Positions 8,995 to 18,050 are shown, counted from the stretch's first letter. The stretch: DNA of 64,000 bases from Aminobacterium colombiense DSM 12261 (GCF_000025885.1 NC_014011.1:1612001-1676000); one strand, 5' to 3'. The notes: a model not told the origin generated them from the sequence alone. Made by a program: numbers and translations.

Positions 8995-10482
8995 CTATTT
9001 TTTTGCTGGCAGGTGAATAACCCGCCCCAAGGCTGCCAGAGCCCCTTCTGCCAAAGCTTCTCCTATGGTGGGATGGGCATGGATTGTAGAAATAATCTCC
9101 TCCGCCGTGGCCTCCAGACGAAGGGCCAAAGCTCCCTCCACAATAAGATCTGTGGCCCTTGGCCCTATGATATGTACACCCAAAATTTCATTGTACTTCT
9201 CATGGATCACGTACTTCACCAATCCATCAATGTCATTCATAATAATGCACTTTCCGTTATTAGCCAGGGGGAACCGCCCGACCTTCACCTTAAACCCCTT
9301 TTCCCGAGCCTGCCTCTCAGTGAGCCCGACCGACGCTATCTCTGGTGAGGTGTAGATTGCGCTGGGAACAGTTTTATAATCCATGGTAACAGACCTTCCC
9401 ATAATGTTCTCCGCAGCTACAATTCCCTCACGAGAGGCCACATGAGCCAGCATTATGGGAGAAGCGCAATCACCTATTCCATAAATGTGACTCACGTTGG
9501 TGCGGAGATAAGAATCAACACGGATACGCCCCTTCTCTGTTATGACTCCGGCTTTTTCAAGCCCAAGGCCATTGATAACAGGGCGGCGTCCTACAGATAC
9601 AAGCACCTTTTCGGCCTCTACGGTCACTGTTCCATCAGGACTTTCAACGCTGACTGCCAGCACGCCCGCCCTCTCCTTTACTTCTGTCACTTTAGAAGAT
9701 GTGTGAAAAACAACCTTTGAACGGGCGAGAACTCCTTTAATGATCTGAACCAATTCCTCATCCATATTAAGAAGAATGTCTGGCAGCATTTCTACCACAG
9801 TAACTTTCGTTCCCAAAGAAGCATAGATCGATGCAAACTCCATCCCAATAACTCCTCCGCCAACTACAACCATTGACGAAGGCACTTTTTCCAGGCTTAA
9901 GGCCTCATTGCTGGTAATAACACCTGGAATATCAAACCCCCGTATGGCAGGAATTACAGGCTCGGATCCTGTAGCGATAATAAAAGAATCGGCCTCAATT
10001 CTGGTTTCCCCGCCATCCTTCAGTTTTACACCCACAGAGCGAGGGGATAAAAACTTCGCGAAGCCATCAATTACTTCTACATCATTGGATTTCAGTAAAA
10101 TGCCAACACCGCCTGTCAGGTGATCCACAACCTTCTCTTTTCGCTTCATGAGGGCATTCCAATCCACTGAAACCTTCTCTGCAACAATTCCAAGATGGGA
10201 TGCCTTCTTGATGGCTGTAAAAAGTTCTACTGAATGTAGAAGAACCTTTGTAGGGATGCAGCCCACGTTAAGGCATACTCCTCCAAGACGTTTTTTCTCC
10301 ACAAGGGTCACACGGGCGCCCAGCTGAGAAGCGCGAATGGCTGCTACATACCCTCCCGGACCTCCCCCAATGATAACCACATGTTTCTTTTGCTCTCCAA
10401 CAGAAGGAAGGGGTTCTGCTATGGGAGCTGGACCTTCTGTCATTGTCAAGCCGGGTTTCGGCATTGTTATAGAATGTGCCAT
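8995..10482 (-). CDS. lpdA: Dihydrolipoyl dehydrogenase (E3) with a lipoyl-domain-like N-terminal remnant
   Basis: E3 of the adjacent 2-oxoacid/acetoin-type dehydrogenase. The FAD motif is VVIIGGGPGGYVAAI, the redox pair GGVCLNVGCIPTKVLL, the NAD motif VVVGGGVIGMEFASIYA, and the C-terminal active site HAHPTIGEA. Length is 495 aa, about 30 longer than usual. The extra N-terminus starts MAHSITMPKPGLTMTEG, nearly the same as the start of the E2 lipoyl domain encoded next door (MATLVTMPKLGLTMNSG), but breaks off into a Pro-rich linker without the lipoyl lysine. It therefore looks like a shrunken lipoyl domain. Last gene of the nine-gene minus-strand operon, 27 bp after the E2 stop. Confidence 0.93.
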   Translation of the reverse strand: MAHSITMPKPGLTMTEGPAPIAEPLPSVGEQKKHVVIIGGGPGGYVAAIRASQLGARVTLVEKKRLGGVCLNVGCIPTKVLLHSVELFTAIKKASHLGIVAEKVSVDWNALMKRKEKVVDHLTGGVGILLKSNDVEVIDGFAKFLSPRSVGVKLKDGGETRIEADSFIIATGSEPVIPAIRGFDIPGVITSNEALSLEKVPSSMVVVGGGVIGMEFASIYASLGTKVTVVEMLPDILLNMDEELVQIIKGVLARSKVVFHTSSKVTEVKERAGVLAVSVESPDGTVTVEAEKVLVSVGRRPVINGLGLEKAGVITEKGRIRVDSYLRTNVSHIYGIGDCASPIMLAHVASREGIVAAENIMGRSVTMDYKTVPSAIYTSPEIASVGLTERQAREKGFKVKVGRFPLANNGKCIIMNDIDGLVKYVIHEKYNEILGVHIIGPRATDLIVEGALALRLEATAEEIISTIHAHPTIGEALAEGALAALGRVIHLPAKK

Positions 10483-10509
10483 AAGCCGCTGCCAACCTCC
10501 TCCTTATCC

Positions 10510-11766
10510 CTACAAAAGCAACAGGTAGGGATTTTCTGCAAGTTCCTTAATCCTGGCGAGAAATTTAGCGGCATCTGCCCCATCCAGAAGGCGATGGTCT
10601 GCGCTAAGGGAGAGCATGGCCATAGGGCGAACCTTAAGTTCTCCGTCTATGACTACTGGACGATCCACAATAGTATTAATAGCCAAAATACATGCTTCTG
10701 GTGGATTCACTATGGGAGTAAAACTGTGTAAGCCAAACATTCCCATATTTGTAATAGTAAAGGTTCCGCCCTGAATCTCTTCCAGTTCAAGCTGGTTAGC
10801 ACGCGCCCTGGCCACAAGATCTTCTGTTTCTACAGCAAGCTGGGAGAGGGATTTAGTTTGAACCCCCTTCACATTAGGAACTACAAGGCCGCCTTCCAGA
10901 GCAACAGCCAATCCGATATTTGCATTTCCGTGAAGAATTACTTCCTGCCCTTCAAGGGAGGCATTGGCCATGGGATGCTCCATAAGAGCCTGAGCACATA
11001 TTTTCATGAAAATATGATTGTAAGAGATTTTCACGCCCTGTTTCGAAACAGCCACTTTCACACTCTTTCTGAAAGCTATAAGAAATGTAAAGTCAACTTC
11101 CATATTGTATGAGACTGCCGGAATGGACGTTGTGGAAAGAAGCATTCTCTCGCCAATGACCCTCCTCATGTTTGACAGAGGAATACGACGGTCCTCTGCT
11201 AAAATGCGAGATGGAAGAGAGGAAACAGTGGTCATGACATCTTCTTTCATAATACGCCCCTGCTTCTCAATGGCAGCAAGATCCACACCAAGCTCTGCAG
11301 CCATACGTTCTGCCATTGGCGACGCCTTGACCTTCTCATAGGCAGATGGGCTTTCAGCGAAGGCTACTACATCTTTTTTTACAATACGCCCCTCTGGCCC
11401 GCTCCCATGAACCTGAGATATATCAACTCCAAGGTCTCTGGCCGTTTTTTTCGCCAGGGGGGATGCTTTGATGAAACCTTTTGAAGTCAGCTCTGGAGAA
11501 ACACCTATAAGGGGCGAGTAATCTTCACCTTTTTCTCCTATGACAGCGAGAGGAGAACCCACAGAGACCTCTTCGTTGATATTCACAATAATGGCCAGTA
11601 AGAATCCTTCTTCCGGCGATTCTACATCAAAGGTCAATTTATCCGTAGCGGCGATAAATAGGATCTCTCCCTTCTTGACAGCATCCCCTTCCTTTTTTTT
11701 CCACTCAGAGACAGAACCGCTGTTCATGGTGAGTCCTAATTTTGGCATGGTTACCAGCGTAGCCAT
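10510..11766 (-). CDS. Dihydrolipoamide acyltransferase (E2) of 2-oxoacid/acetoin dehydrogenase
   Basis: Core acyltransferase moving the acyl group from lipoyl to CoA. Order of domains: one lipoyl domain (residues 1-80, lipoyl Lys43 in AATDKLTFDVES); two peripheral-subunit-binding domains in tandem (KASPLAKKTARDLGVDI..GRIVKKDV and KASPMAERMAAELGVDL..GRIMKEDV); then the catalytic domain (about 185-418) with the active-site DHRLLDGADAAKFL. Length is 418 aa, as in AcoC/PdhC proteins. SD GGAGG precedes ATG 11766. It follows dctM by 22 bp. Acetoin and pyruvate or branched-chain enzymes cannot be separated by eye, so no gene symbol is given. Confidence 0.92.
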   Translation of the reverse strand: MATLVTMPKLGLTMNSGSVSEWKKKEGDAVKKGEILFIAATDKLTFDVESPEEGFLLAIIVNINEEVSVGSPLAVIGEKGEDYSPLIGVSPELTSKGFIKASPLAKKTARDLGVDISQVHGSGPEGRIVKKDVVAFAESPSAYEKVKASPMAERMAAELGVDLAAIEKQGRIMKEDVMTTVSSLPSRILAEDRRIPLSNMRRVIGERMLLSTTSIPAVSYNMEVDFTFLIAFRKSVKVAVSKQGVKISYNHIFMKICAQALMEHPMANASLEGQEVILHGNANIGLAVALEGGLVVPNVKGVQTKSLSQLAVETEDLVARARANQLELEEIQGGTFTITNMGMFGLHSFTPIVNPPEACILAINTIVDRPVVIDGELKVRPMAMLSLSADHRLLDGADAAKFLARIKELAENPYLLLL

Positions 11767-11788
11767 AATAAACCTCCTTCCATATTGC

Positions 11789-13090
11789 TTAATAAAGATT
11801 AAAAGCTTTAGGCAAGAACGTAGAGATCGTGGGGAACAGCGTAATTACAATTAGGGCCAATATGGATGCTAACACCAGAGGCATTGCAGGTTTACTGATA
11901 TCTTCCATAGAGAGTTTACTGATATTGGCTCCCACATACAAGTTGACAGCTACAGGAGGTGTCACCTGCCCTATAGCGAGGTTAACCGTCATTACGACGC
12001 CAAACCAGATAGGATCCCATCCAAAGTGAGCCATAATAGGTATGAGAATGGGAAGAAAAACGTAGTAGATAGAAATGGCATCGAGAACCATTCCCGCCAA
12101 AAGCAAAATAACATTGATAAGCAACAAAATAACCATAGGGTTACCAGAAAGGTTTAGAAGGAGATCCGCAGCCTTATCAATAAGCCCTACTGTGGCACCT
12201 ACCCATGAGAAGAGACCGGCACAGGTAACGACGATCATGACAACGGCAGTGGAGATAACACTTGAAACAAGAATTTCGTACATAACTCTCACAGTTATGG
12301 TTCTATAGACAAAAACACCCACAAAGAGACCATAAAAAACAGCGACAGCCGCGGCTTCCGTGGGAGTAAAAATACCTCCGTAGATTCCTCCAAGGATAAT
12401 AACCGGAGTCAACAAACCCCAAAATGATTCTTTAAATGCTTTTAAGAGCTTTTCTCTCCCCCCACGGGGCTCTCCGTGATATCCGTGTTTTTTACTTATA
12501 AAATAAACAAAAAGCATTAAAAATAGAGCCACCACTATACCCGGGAAAACACCAGCCGCAAAAAGAGCGCTGACTGACGTCTCTGTAACAACGCCGTACA
12601 CAATAAATGCTATGCTTGGCGGAATGACTATTGCCAGACCAGAAGAAACAGACACTACAGCGGCAGAAAAAGCCTTATCGTATCCGGCAGCCGCCATTCC
12701 GGGGATAAGGATCAACCCGAGGGCAGCAACAGTTGCTGGGCCAGAGCCGCTGACCGCTCCCCAGAAGGTGGCCACCCCTACAGTCGCTATCGCGAGTCCT
12801 CCCGTGACGGAGCCTACCAGTTCCTTTATAAGATTGATGATCCGCACCGCAATGCCAGCTTTTTCCATAATGACCCCAGCTAAAATAAAGAAAGGAATGG
12901 CCAGAAGGGGGAATTTAGCTATGCCGGCATAAAAGTTATAGGAAATCATTTGGTGCCCCAGGCTCCAATGCCACGATACAAAAAGGGCCGATCCCCCAAG
13001 GGCCACTGCTATTGGAAACTTGAGCAAAAGGGGTATTACAAAAATAATAAGCGCCCACAAAGCGGGGTCTTTAAGAATTTCAGTCATCAT
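11789..13090 (-). CDS. dctM: TRAP transporter large permease subunit
   Basis: Multi-helix membrane subunit of a sodium-coupled tripartite (TRAP) importer. The sequence is hydrophobic throughout, with DctM signatures FPLLAIPFFILAGVIMEKAG, FWGAVSGSGPATVAALG and VIPPSIAFIVYG. Length from ATG 13090 is 433 aa, as expected. That start follows GAGGGGG; the frame is open upstream to 13228 but that part lies inside dctQ. It comes 10 bp after dctQ and immediately before E2, showing that the transporter is part of the dehydrogenase operon. Confidence 0.93.
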   Translation of the reverse strand: MMTEILKDPALWALIIFVIPLLLKFPIAVALGGSALFVSWHWSLGHQMISYNFYAGIAKFPLLAIPFFILAGVIMEKAGIAVRIINLIKELVGSVTGGLAIATVGVATFWGAVSGSGPATVAALGLILIPGMAAAGYDKAFSAAVVSVSSGLAIVIPPSIAFIVYGVVTETSVSALFAAGVFPGIVVALFLMLFVYFISKKHGYHGEPRGGREKLLKAFKESFWGLLTPVIILGGIYGGIFTPTEAAAVAVFYGLFVGVFVYRTITVRVMYEILVSSVISTAVVMIVVTCAGLFSWVGATVGLIDKAADLLLNLSGNPMVILLLINVILLLAGMVLDAISIYYVFLPILIPIMAHFGWDPIWFGVVMTVNLAIGQVTPPVAVNLYVGANISKLSMEDISKPAMPLVLASILALIVITLFPTISTFLPKAFNLY

Positions 13091-13100
13091 ATAAGCCCCC

Positions 13101-13571
13101 TCAAAACTGATGTTCTTTATAGGTTTGAATAGAATGCTGCAAAAGCCGTAAAATAATGAGCACCGAAAAAACAGGAGTAGCAATGGTATAGATCCAGACT
13201 GGGATATCCAGGGATTCTGTAGTAACATCCAAAGCTATTTCATCTATGACTTCCACATATCCATAATAGGCAAGAACAGCAAAAAACAGAATTGATGCCG
13301 CCGTAGAGAAAACAAAGCAAATCAGGCGTTTTTTGGGCGCCAAACGCTCGTAAAAAAAGGTCATACTTAAATTAGCCCCCTGTTTAAAGGCCATAGAGGT
13401 TCCAAGCATAACGAGCCATACAAAAAGATTGACCTCTATCTCTTCTGTAAAAGACAAGGGGTATTTAATAAAATACCGTGTTACAACATTGATAAAAGCT
13501 ATGCTGACCATAATCATCAGCATCACAGCGCCGACAAGCTCTTCGAAGTGGTCCCAAAGTTTTTTTAGCAT
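13101..13571 (-). CDS. dctQ: TRAP transporter small permease subunit
   Basis: Small four-helix membrane subunit of the TRAP importer. The family pattern is visible: FINVVTRYFIKYPLSFTEEI, then LFVWLVMLGTSMAFKQGANL with the conserved G and hydrophobic run, and two further helices. Length is 156 aa, normal. The start ATG 13571 has only a weak SD (AAGGGG about 13 nt upstream), and a strong stem-loop lies just before it, so translation may be modest relative to dctP. Confidence 0.92.
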   Translation of the reverse strand: MLKKLWDHFEELVGAVMLMIMVSIAFINVVTRYFIKYPLSFTEEIEVNLFVWLVMLGTSMAFKQGANLSMTFFYERLAPKKRLICFVFSTAASILFFAVLAYYGYVEVIDEIALDVTTESLDIPVWIYTIATPVFSVLIILRLLQHSIQTYKEHQF

Positions 13572-13592
13572 AAGGCCAACAACCCCTTTTTT

Positions 13593-13625
13593 ATAAGGAG
13601 GAGGAAAGGCGCTCCTCCTCCTTAT
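13593..13625 (-). other. Stem-loop between dctP and dctQ
   Basis: A perfect 13-bp inverted repeat (13593-13605 with 13613-13625, loop AAGGCGC). On the transcribed strand it is followed by A, not T, so it is not a classic terminator. It probably stabilises the dctP messenger 3' end. The arm also contains SD-like GGAGGAGG, which the stem hides. Confidence 0.5.
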
Positions 13626-13637
13626 TACAGAGTATGA

Positions 13638-14711
13638 CTACTTTACAGAAGCCATATCAGCTTCTGCGGCTTCCACAAGGTCTTTGCCGATTTTCTCTTT
13701 CCATGTATCGTAAACAGGCTTTGTCTTTTCGACAAAAACCTTTATCTGGTCAGCGCTGAGCCTTGTTATCATCATTCCCTGCTCTTCAAGGTATTTGTAG
13801 GGTTCTATGACCTGAGGCACTTCATTGATCTCCTTGAGATAGGCTAGGGAAATATCACCGTCAAGACCAACACGAGCAAGGGCCTTCTGGTATTTGGAAG
13901 CTTCTTCCACACACTCCATTATCATTTTCTGATCTTCTGAACTAAAAGATGTCCACACCCTGTTGTTTACTGCGTACAGAAGGGGATCCACCACATAATG
14001 CCAATCTGTAAGGTATTTATGGAATTCGAATACTTTGTATGGAAGGATTACAGAGTTAACAGGGTTCTCTTGCCCATCAACAACTCCCTGCTGAAATGCG
14101 GTTACAGCTTCTCCCCAGTTCATATTGATGGGATTGGCTCCCAGCGCCTTGAAAATATCGAGGTAGAGAGGGCTTCCTACTACACGAATTTTCATCCCGG
14201 CCATATCCTCGGGCGAGGAAATGGGCTTGACTCCGTTGGTGAGTTCGCGAAAGCCGTTCTCACCCCAGCCCAGAACTGTAACACCTTTTTTCTGCAAAGC
14301 ATCGGCAATGAACTTCCCAGCTTTGCCGGCCTCAATGGCGTCAAGTGCCTTATAGGGATCTGGCTGACTGGAAATAAAGAAAGGAAGGGCAAAAAGGTTC
14401 AACTCTGTTGCTTGAGGAGACCAATTAATGGTAGATGAAAGAGCAAAGTCAGCCGCTTCATTGCGTACTATCATAAACTCTGATGTCTGTTTTCCTGCCA
14501 TGAGCTGGGCAGAATAGTAGACTTTAACGTTAATTTTACCGCCAGACTTCTCTGCCACCAGTTCCGCAAACTTACCTGCTCCTTTACCCCAGGCACTCTG
14601 TGCAGCAACGTTGCAAGTCAGCTTATACTCGTCTTTATAGGCAGCAAGAGCCGGGACAGCCAGACCACAAACAAGAACACACAAAGTTAAAAAAGCAATC
14701 AGCTTACGCAT
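13638..14711 (-). CDS. dctP: TRAP transporter solute-binding protein
   Basis: Periplasmic receptor of the TRAP system. Signal peptide MRKLIAFLTLCVLVCGLA..ALA; the mature part shows the DctP-type features AEKSGGKINVKVYYSAQL, GMKIRVVGSPLYLDIFKALG and WGEAVTAFQQGVVDGQENP, with the conserved arginine that binds the ligand carboxylate in IRVVGSP. Length is 357 aa. SD ACAGGAGGG precedes ATG 14711. Family knowledge says ligands are usually carboxylates; given the operon, a 2-oxo or hydroxy acid feeding the dehydrogenase is the natural guess, but this is inference. Confidence 0.92.
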   Translation of the reverse strand: MRKLIAFLTLCVLVCGLAVPALAAYKDEYKLTCNVAAQSAWGKGAGKFAELVAEKSGGKINVKVYYSAQLMAGKQTSEFMIVRNEAADFALSSTINWSPQATELNLFALPFFISSQPDPYKALDAIEAGKAGKFIADALQKKGVTVLGWGENGFRELTNGVKPISSPEDMAGMKIRVVGSPLYLDIFKALGANPINMNWGEAVTAFQQGVVDGQENPVNSVILPYKVFEFHKYLTDWHYVVDPLLYAVNNRVWTSFSSEDQKMIMECVEEASKYQKALARVGLDGDISLAYLKEINEVPQVIEPYKYLEEQGMMITRLSADQIKVFVEKTKPVYDTWKEKIGKDLVEAAEADMASVK

Positions 14712-14845
14712 CCTTTTCCCTCCTGTTTTAAGGATAATAAAAACACCTCACGCCCGCAGCGCTCCTCTATTAGCTGTTCCCTAGCCTTCACCCCCGCTCA
14801 TTATGTAGGTAGTTAGCCTTGGAACTATATGTGAATGAACAACCA

Positions 14846-15322
14846 TTACTCTCGCTTCTTCTCCGTCACTTTAAAAAGATTAAATCCGGTTTCTTCATCA
14901 TAGGAACGAAGCATTTGCACATCAGAAAAAACGCTGATGACCACTTCCACCGTAGCGAGCACTCTATTGTTCCCCGACGGGGCAAAATGCCCCGCAACAG
15001 CATGCATATCCTCTCCTGCCACAGCACCATGAAGATGGATATCAATCTCTCCATCCTCATTTCTTCCAATAATCCCCTGAGCACCGATAAACTCGAGGGG
15101 ACCCGCCATTTGAACCGGATCAAGGTAACGAGCCTGTCCCCCTGGAAAATCCTCTGTAACACAAACCAACGTGGCACATTGAAGACTGCCTATCATGGTG
15201 CTGATGCACCCTGACTCTACATCCATTTTCTGGCAAAGGAGCCTTAGTGACTCAAAAATATCTTCATCAGGACCAAAGCGAGCCACGATCATTCTTGATA
15301 CATCTGTGGAAAAGGCCTGCAC
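14846..15322 (-). CDS. PPC/DUF296-domain protein
   Basis: A 158-aa protein whose residues about 10-135 fit the PPC domain (plants-and-prokaryotes conserved, DUF296), a trimeric fold of unknown role in bacteria. Visible hallmarks are IVARFGPDEDIFESLRLLC near the start, GSLQCATLV, and the histidine cluster IDIHLHGAVAGEDMHAVAGH. No AT-hook or other DNA-binding segment is seen, so it is unlikely to be a DNA-binding protein as in plants. The GTG start 15322 follows GGGAGGG. It lies between E1beta and dctP in the operon, so its role is probably tied to the oxoacid pathway. The exact function is unknown. Confidence 0.8.
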   Translation of the reverse strand: MQAFSTDVSRMIVARFGPDEDIFESLRLLCQKMDVESGCISTMIGSLQCATLVCVTEDFPGGQARYLDPVQMAGPLEFIGAQGIIGRNEDGEIDIHLHGAVAGEDMHAVAGHFAPSGNNRVLATVEVVISVFSDVQMLRSYDEETGFNLFKVTEKKRE

Positions 15323-15337
15323 TTCTGAATCCCTCCC

Positions 15338-16309
15338 TTACATCATGCTCTTTACGCCCTCATAAATTTTGTCGGCAGTAACACGATAGGCCTGCTCTAA
15401 AGGTTTGGCAAAGGGAATGGGGGTAAAGGGGGCTCCAATTCGAAGGATGGGGGCATCAAGATAGTCGAGACCTTCCTCTGCGACAATGGCCGCTATCTCA
15501 CCACCAACGCCACCCTGCTTTACCGCTTCGTGGGCTATGGCAAGACGATTCGTTTTCGCTACAGAATTTAAAATCGTTTTCTTATCTATAGGTGAAATGG
15601 TTCTTAGGTCGACAAGCTCTACATTTATTCCCTCTTTTTCAAGCTTTTCCGCTGCCTGGACAGCCAGATTCATAGTCATGGAATAAGAAACAAGGGTTAC
15701 ATCTGTACCCTCTTTAATGACTTTCGCCTTTCCTATGGGAGTAAAAAACTCTTCCTCGGGAACTTCTCCCTTCATGCTGAATAAAGCCTTGTGCTCAAAG
15801 TAAATAACAGGATTGTCATCGCGAATCGCGGACTTTAGAAGCCCCTTTGCATCGGCTGGATTTGAAGGAATCACAACTTTCAATCCCGGAATATGCTGGA
15901 ACCACGCCTCTACACTCTGGGAATGCTGAGCCGCAGCCTGATTAATAAGCCCATCTGGAGCCCGAAGAACCATGGGAAGAGTCTTTTGTCCTCCAAACAT
16001 ATAGTGGACCTTGGCCATCTGGTTAAACACTTCATCCATACAAACGCCAATAAAATCAGCGAAATGCATATCTGCAACAGGACGCATCCCCGCAAGGGCC
16101 GCTCCTACCGCTGCCCCCACAATAGCCGTTTCAGAGATGGGGGTGTCTCTAACTCGTTCTGTACCAAATTTGTCAGGGAGACCTTTAAACTGTCCAAAAA
16201 TGCCACCCTGCCTGGCAATGTCTTCTCCCATGACGAAGACGGTTTCATCATGAAGCATTTCTTCTTCCATGGCTTCAAGGGTCGCCTGAGAAAAGCTGAT
16301 AATCTTCAT
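15338..16309 (-). CDS. 2-oxoacid/acetoin dehydrogenase E1 beta subunit
   Basis: Beta chain of the thiamine-diphosphate E1 component. Typical blocks are FVMGEDIARQGGIFGQFKGL, DTPISETAIVGAAVGAALAG and MRPVADMHFADF (family pattern E..f), plus HSQSVEAWFQHIPGLKVV. The C-terminal transketolase domain contains LVDLRTISPIDKKTIL. Length is 323 aa, normal. It lies 15 bp after E1alpha. The combination with an Aco/Pdh-like alpha chain does not fix the substrate. Confidence 0.93.
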   Translation of the reverse strand: MKIISFSQATLEAMEEEMLHDETVFVMGEDIARQGGIFGQFKGLPDKFGTERVRDTPISETAIVGAAVGAALAGMRPVADMHFADFIGVCMDEVFNQMAKVHYMFGGQKTLPMVLRAPDGLINQAAAQHSQSVEAWFQHIPGLKVVIPSNPADAKGLLKSAIRDDNPVIYFEHKALFSMKGEVPEEEFFTPIGKAKVIKEGTDVTLVSYSMTMNLAVQAAEKLEKEGINVELVDLRTISPIDKKTILNSVAKTNRLAIAHEAVKQGGVGGEIAAIVAEEGLDYLDAPILRIGAPFTPIPFAKPLEQAYRVTADKIYEGVKSMM

Positions 16310-16324
16310 TATTCATTCACCGCC

Positions 16325-17329
16325 CTATACATAGAGATCTTCAAAGAGTTCGAAAGGCTCAGGTTCAGGAGCATTTCGAGCAAACTCGACAGCTTCTGCA
16401 ACAGACCTTTTCACGGCCTCTTCAATGGCTGTCAACTCCTCCTTGGACATCACTCCCCCTTCAATTACTTTCTGTTCAAAACGAGGGATGGGATCTGTTT
16501 CATCAAAAACCTTCTGCACTTCCTCTTTCGTTCTGTACTTTTCGGGATCTCCCACAAAATGGCCTTTGATCCGATAGGTTTTGGCCTCCAGCAATGCTGG
16601 TCCGCTGCCTCGCCTGGCCCTTTCTATAAGCTCTTGGGCCGCTTCATAGACTGCGAAAACATCGTTCCCATCAACTATGACTCCGGGTATGTCATAACCA
16701 AGCGCCCTATCCGCGATGTTTTCAACTGCTGTAGTGGTATGATAGGGCGTTGTTGAGGCCCAATGGTTATTTTCACAGACAAAAATAACGGGGAGTTTCC
16801 AGGCCGCTGCCAAATTTATACCCTCATGGAATGTACCGCGATTTGAAGCTCCGTCCCCAAAAAAAACAACTGAAACGCCATCTGTTCCTTGCATTTTCTG
16901 GGCCAGGGCCGCTCCTGCCGCGAGGGTGAAACCCCCTCCAACTATTCCATTGGCCCCAAGCATCCCTATGCTAAAATCAGCAATATGCATAGAGCCGCCC
17001 TTCCCTTTGCAATAACCAGATTTTTTTCCGAAGATCTCTGCCATCATAGGCTTTAAATCGGCTCCCTTTGCTATAGTATGGCCATGTCCCCTATGAGTGC
17101 TCTGGATATAATCCGTTTTTCTCAGGTTTGCCATAACGCCAGCGGCTACAGCTTCTTCTCCTATGTACAAATGGACAAAACCTGGAATTTCACCAGCAAA
17201 AAAGAACTCTTCGACCTTCTCTTCAAAATGACGGATCTTTACCATCGTTTCGTAGAGAGATCGAAGGGTCTCTTTGTCAAAATCTCTGACTGGAATCGCA
17301 GGTTCTTTACGAACGACTTCCGCACGCAT
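16325..17329 (-). CDS. 2-oxoacid/acetoin dehydrogenase E1 alpha subunit
   Basis: ThDP-binding alpha chain of E1, which decarboxylates the oxoacid (or cleaves acetoin) and acylates the E2 lipoyl group. The ThDP motif is GDGASNRGTFHEGIN..ENN, preceded by GKGGSMHIADFSIGMLGANG. The regulatory loop region THRGHGHTIAKG is intact. Length is 334 aa. First enzyme gene of the operon, 59 bp after the gntR stop with SD GAGGAGGGG. By family style it sits close to acetoin dehydrogenase AcoA and to PdhA, and both remain possible. Confidence 0.93.
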   Translation of the reverse strand: MRAEVVRKEPAIPVRDFDKETLRSLYETMVKIRHFEEKVEEFFFAGEIPGFVHLYIGEEAVAAGVMANLRKTDYIQSTHRGHGHTIAKGADLKPMMAEIFGKKSGYCKGKGGSMHIADFSIGMLGANGIVGGGFTLAAGAALAQKMQGTDGVSVVFFGDGASNRGTFHEGINLAAAWKLPVIFVCENNHWASTTPYHTTTAVENIADRALGYDIPGVIVDGNDVFAVYEAAQELIERARRGSGPALLEAKTYRIKGHFVGDPEKYRTKEEVQKVFDETDPIPRFEQKVIEGGVMSKEELTAIEEAVKRSVAEAVEFARNAPEPEPFELFEDLYV

Positions 17330-17388
17330 ACAGACCCCTCCTCACGATACAGTCTTGAATATTGAAATAATTTTTTAAAAAAATAAAA

Positions 17389-18018
17389 TCAGGCCATCAG
17401 ATTTCTTTTCCCAGTGAGCAGATGAAGGTGCATAGCTTCAACAGCCATCTTCGAATCATCTTTGCGAAGAGCCTCTACAATTTCGCAATGCTGGCGAAAA
17501 GACCGTTCTACACTTCCAGGACCTTTTAACACATTGACTCCGACAGAAAAAAAGCGGTCTTGCACTCGTTTGGCTGTGAAAATAATGAGGGAATTAGAAT
17601 AGATTTGCAAAAAGCAATCATGAAAATCACGATCGTACTGAAGGTACTCCGTTACATCGCCTTTTTCTATTGCTTGCTTTTGAAATGAAAGGTTACGGTC
17701 TATCTCTCTGAAGTGCTTATCTGTAAGCAGTGGGGAAACATTTTTAACGACAAATTCTTCTATGGCCATTCTCAGATCAAATATTTCGTTTGCTTCGAGA
17801 ACTGTTACATCTCGCAATGCTATCCCACGGTTGGGGAATATTTCTATGAAGCCCTCCACTTGCAGCCTTTGCAGGGCCTCACGGACAGGTGTCCTGCTCA
17901 TCTCTAATTTCTCTGCAAGAAAGTTTTCTGAAATATTGTGGTTTTTCATGTACTCTCTGTCGAGAATCAACTCTTTAATCTTTTCGTAGGCTATATCTTT
18001 TTTTCTCATTTTTAACAT
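17389..18018 (-). CDS. GntR family (FCD/FadR-type) transcriptional regulator
   Basis: Likely regulator of the downstream dehydrogenase-TRAP operon. The N-terminal winged helix is visible: AYEKIKELILDREY, then LAEKLEMSRTPVREALQRLQVEGFIEI (helix-turn-helix and wing). The C-terminal all-helical FCD ligand domain shows EIFDLRMAIEEFVV, DRDFHDCFL and RQHCEIVEAL, with the Asp/His residues that bind metal or ligand in such domains. I chose ATG 18018 (SD AGAGGTGAG), giving 209 aa. A perfect palindrome lies between its promoter and this start (18051-18072), suggesting autorepression together with the operon. Confidence 0.9.
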   Translation of the reverse strand: MLKMRKKDIAYEKIKELILDREYMKNHNISENFLAEKLEMSRTPVREALQRLQVEGFIEIFPNRGIALRDVTVLEANEIFDLRMAIEEFVVKNVSPLLTDKHFREIDRNLSFQKQAIEKGDVTEYLQYDRDFHDCFLQIYSNSLIIFTAKRVQDRFFSVGVNVLKGPGSVERSFRQHCEIVEALRKDDSKMAVEAMHLHLLTGKRNLMA

Positions 18019-18050
18019 AAGCTCACCTCTGTTATCGATATAAGCCTGCA

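Noticed and set aside
13593-13625. Intrinsic terminator between dctP and dctQ
   Set aside because: The 13-bp stem is followed by A, not T, on the transcribed strand, so it is listed as a stem-loop only.
15893-16756. 287-codon plus-strand frame
   Set aside because: Antisense to the E1 beta and E1 alpha genes, which both have clear motifs and starts.
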